This document shows positions 9,063-9,448 of a stretch of 9,448 nt of DNA, one piece after another (within the stretch, counting starts at the first letter, position 1; each line of letters opens with the position of its first letter). Both the position numbers and the translations under genes were made by a program. A model generated the notes under the pieces. It ran no database searches, was not told where the DNA came from, and saw nothing but the letters and a program-made list of their open reading frames with translations. This DNA is from Chloroflexota bacterium (GTDB lineage: Bacteria; Chloroflexota; Dormibacteria; Aeolococcales; Aeolococcaceae): the NCBI GenBank assembly GCA_028287605.1, contig JAQBPI010000216.1:1-9448 (forward strand). Direction: 5' to 3'.

Positions 9063-9448
9063 ATGGAAGTCGTCGCCACCGCCAAGTGGGTGCGCACCAC
9101 CGCGCGCAAGGCCAGGCTGGTCGCCGCCACCGTCGAGGGGCTCTCCGTCGGCGATGCGCTCACCATCCTGGCCTTCACCCCGCGTTTCGCCGCCATCGAG
9201 GTCGCCAAGGTGATCAAGTCGGCGGCGGCCAACGCCGAGCACAACTACAACCTCGACGTGTCGACGCTGCGCGTCGCCCGCATCGAGATCGACGGAGCCA
9301 CCGTGATCAAGCGCTTCCAGCCGCGCGCCCAGGGCCGTGCCTTCAGCATCCTGAAGCGCACCAGCCACCTGCGCGCCGTGGTCAGCGACGACGGGGTGGT
9401 CCAGGAGCGGCAGCGGCGGCGCCGCGCCCCGGCGGCCGCGGCCGCCCC
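9063..9448 (+). CDS. rplV: 50S ribosomal protein L22 (3' end outside the window)
   Basis: L22 binds all domains of 23S rRNA, and its long beta-hairpin lines the exit tunnel. From ATG 9063 the frame runs off the right edge after 128 codons. It begins MEVVATAKWVRTTARKARLV, followed by FTPRFAAIEVAKVIKSAAAN (about 38-57) and the hairpin sequence KRFQPRAQGRAFSILKRTSH, which fit L22. The conserved protein normally ends near residue 110-115. Here it continues into a basic, Ala/Pro-rich stretch (QRRRRAPAAAAA), a low-complexity extension of unknown length. Only 2 nt separate it from rpsS, and no clear ribosome-binding site is present. Confidence 0.93.
   Translation, partial: MEVVATAKWVRTTARKARLVAATVEGLSVGDALTILAFTPRFAAIEVAKVIKSAAANAEHNYNLDVSTLRVARIEIDGATVIKRFQPRAQGRAFSILKRTSHLRAVVSDDGVVQERQRRRRAPAAAAA

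Overview
The window is very GC-rich and holds the core of a fused str/S10 ribosomal-protein locus. In order on the + strand it carries rpsL, rpsG, fusA, tuf, rpsJ, rplC, rplD, rplW, rplB, rpsS and the start of rplV. The protein sequences suggest a high-GC member of the Terrabacteria side of the tree. S12 carries the Cys-poor form (GSPQRRGVC) and a tail ([20 protein letters not shown]) that I associate with Chloroflexota, Dormibacterota and actinobacterial-type S12. Placing it more exactly needs a tree, so the phylum is inference only.

Layout. Positions 1-94 are the last 30 codons of a + strand gene, probably rpoC because of where it lies. A perfect 13-bp GC-rich hairpin follows it. Positions 132-266 hold further, mutually overlapping hairpins between two convergent genes. 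Positions 267-1439 on the minus strand encode a glycoside hydrolase family 3 (NagZ-like) lipoprotein, the only gene that is not translation machinery. Positions 1440-1645 form a divergent control region. It holds a sigma-70-type promoter for the hydrolase that appears to give a leaderless mRNA, an extended -10 for the ribosomal operon, a repeated C-rich motif around that -10, and a strong hairpin in the rpsL leader. From 1646 to the end everything is on the + strand.

How it works together. S12 and S7 of the small subunit, the elongation factors EF-G and EF-Tu, and a run of early-assembling ribosomal proteins (S10, L3, L4, L23, L2, S19, L22) appear to be made from one long transcript. Gaps are short, and four consecutive gene junctions from rpsJ to rplB overlap by 1-4 nt, implying translational coupling. 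There is only a 34-nt gap between tuf and rpsJ, so no E. coli-style S10 leader is present and control probably sits upstream at rpsL.

I see no mobile element, CRISPR array, tRNA or rRNA, and no evidence of an undescribed multi-gene system. The points worth a second look are in the non-coding DNA around rpsL and in the altered sugar-binding motifs of the GH3 lipoprotein.
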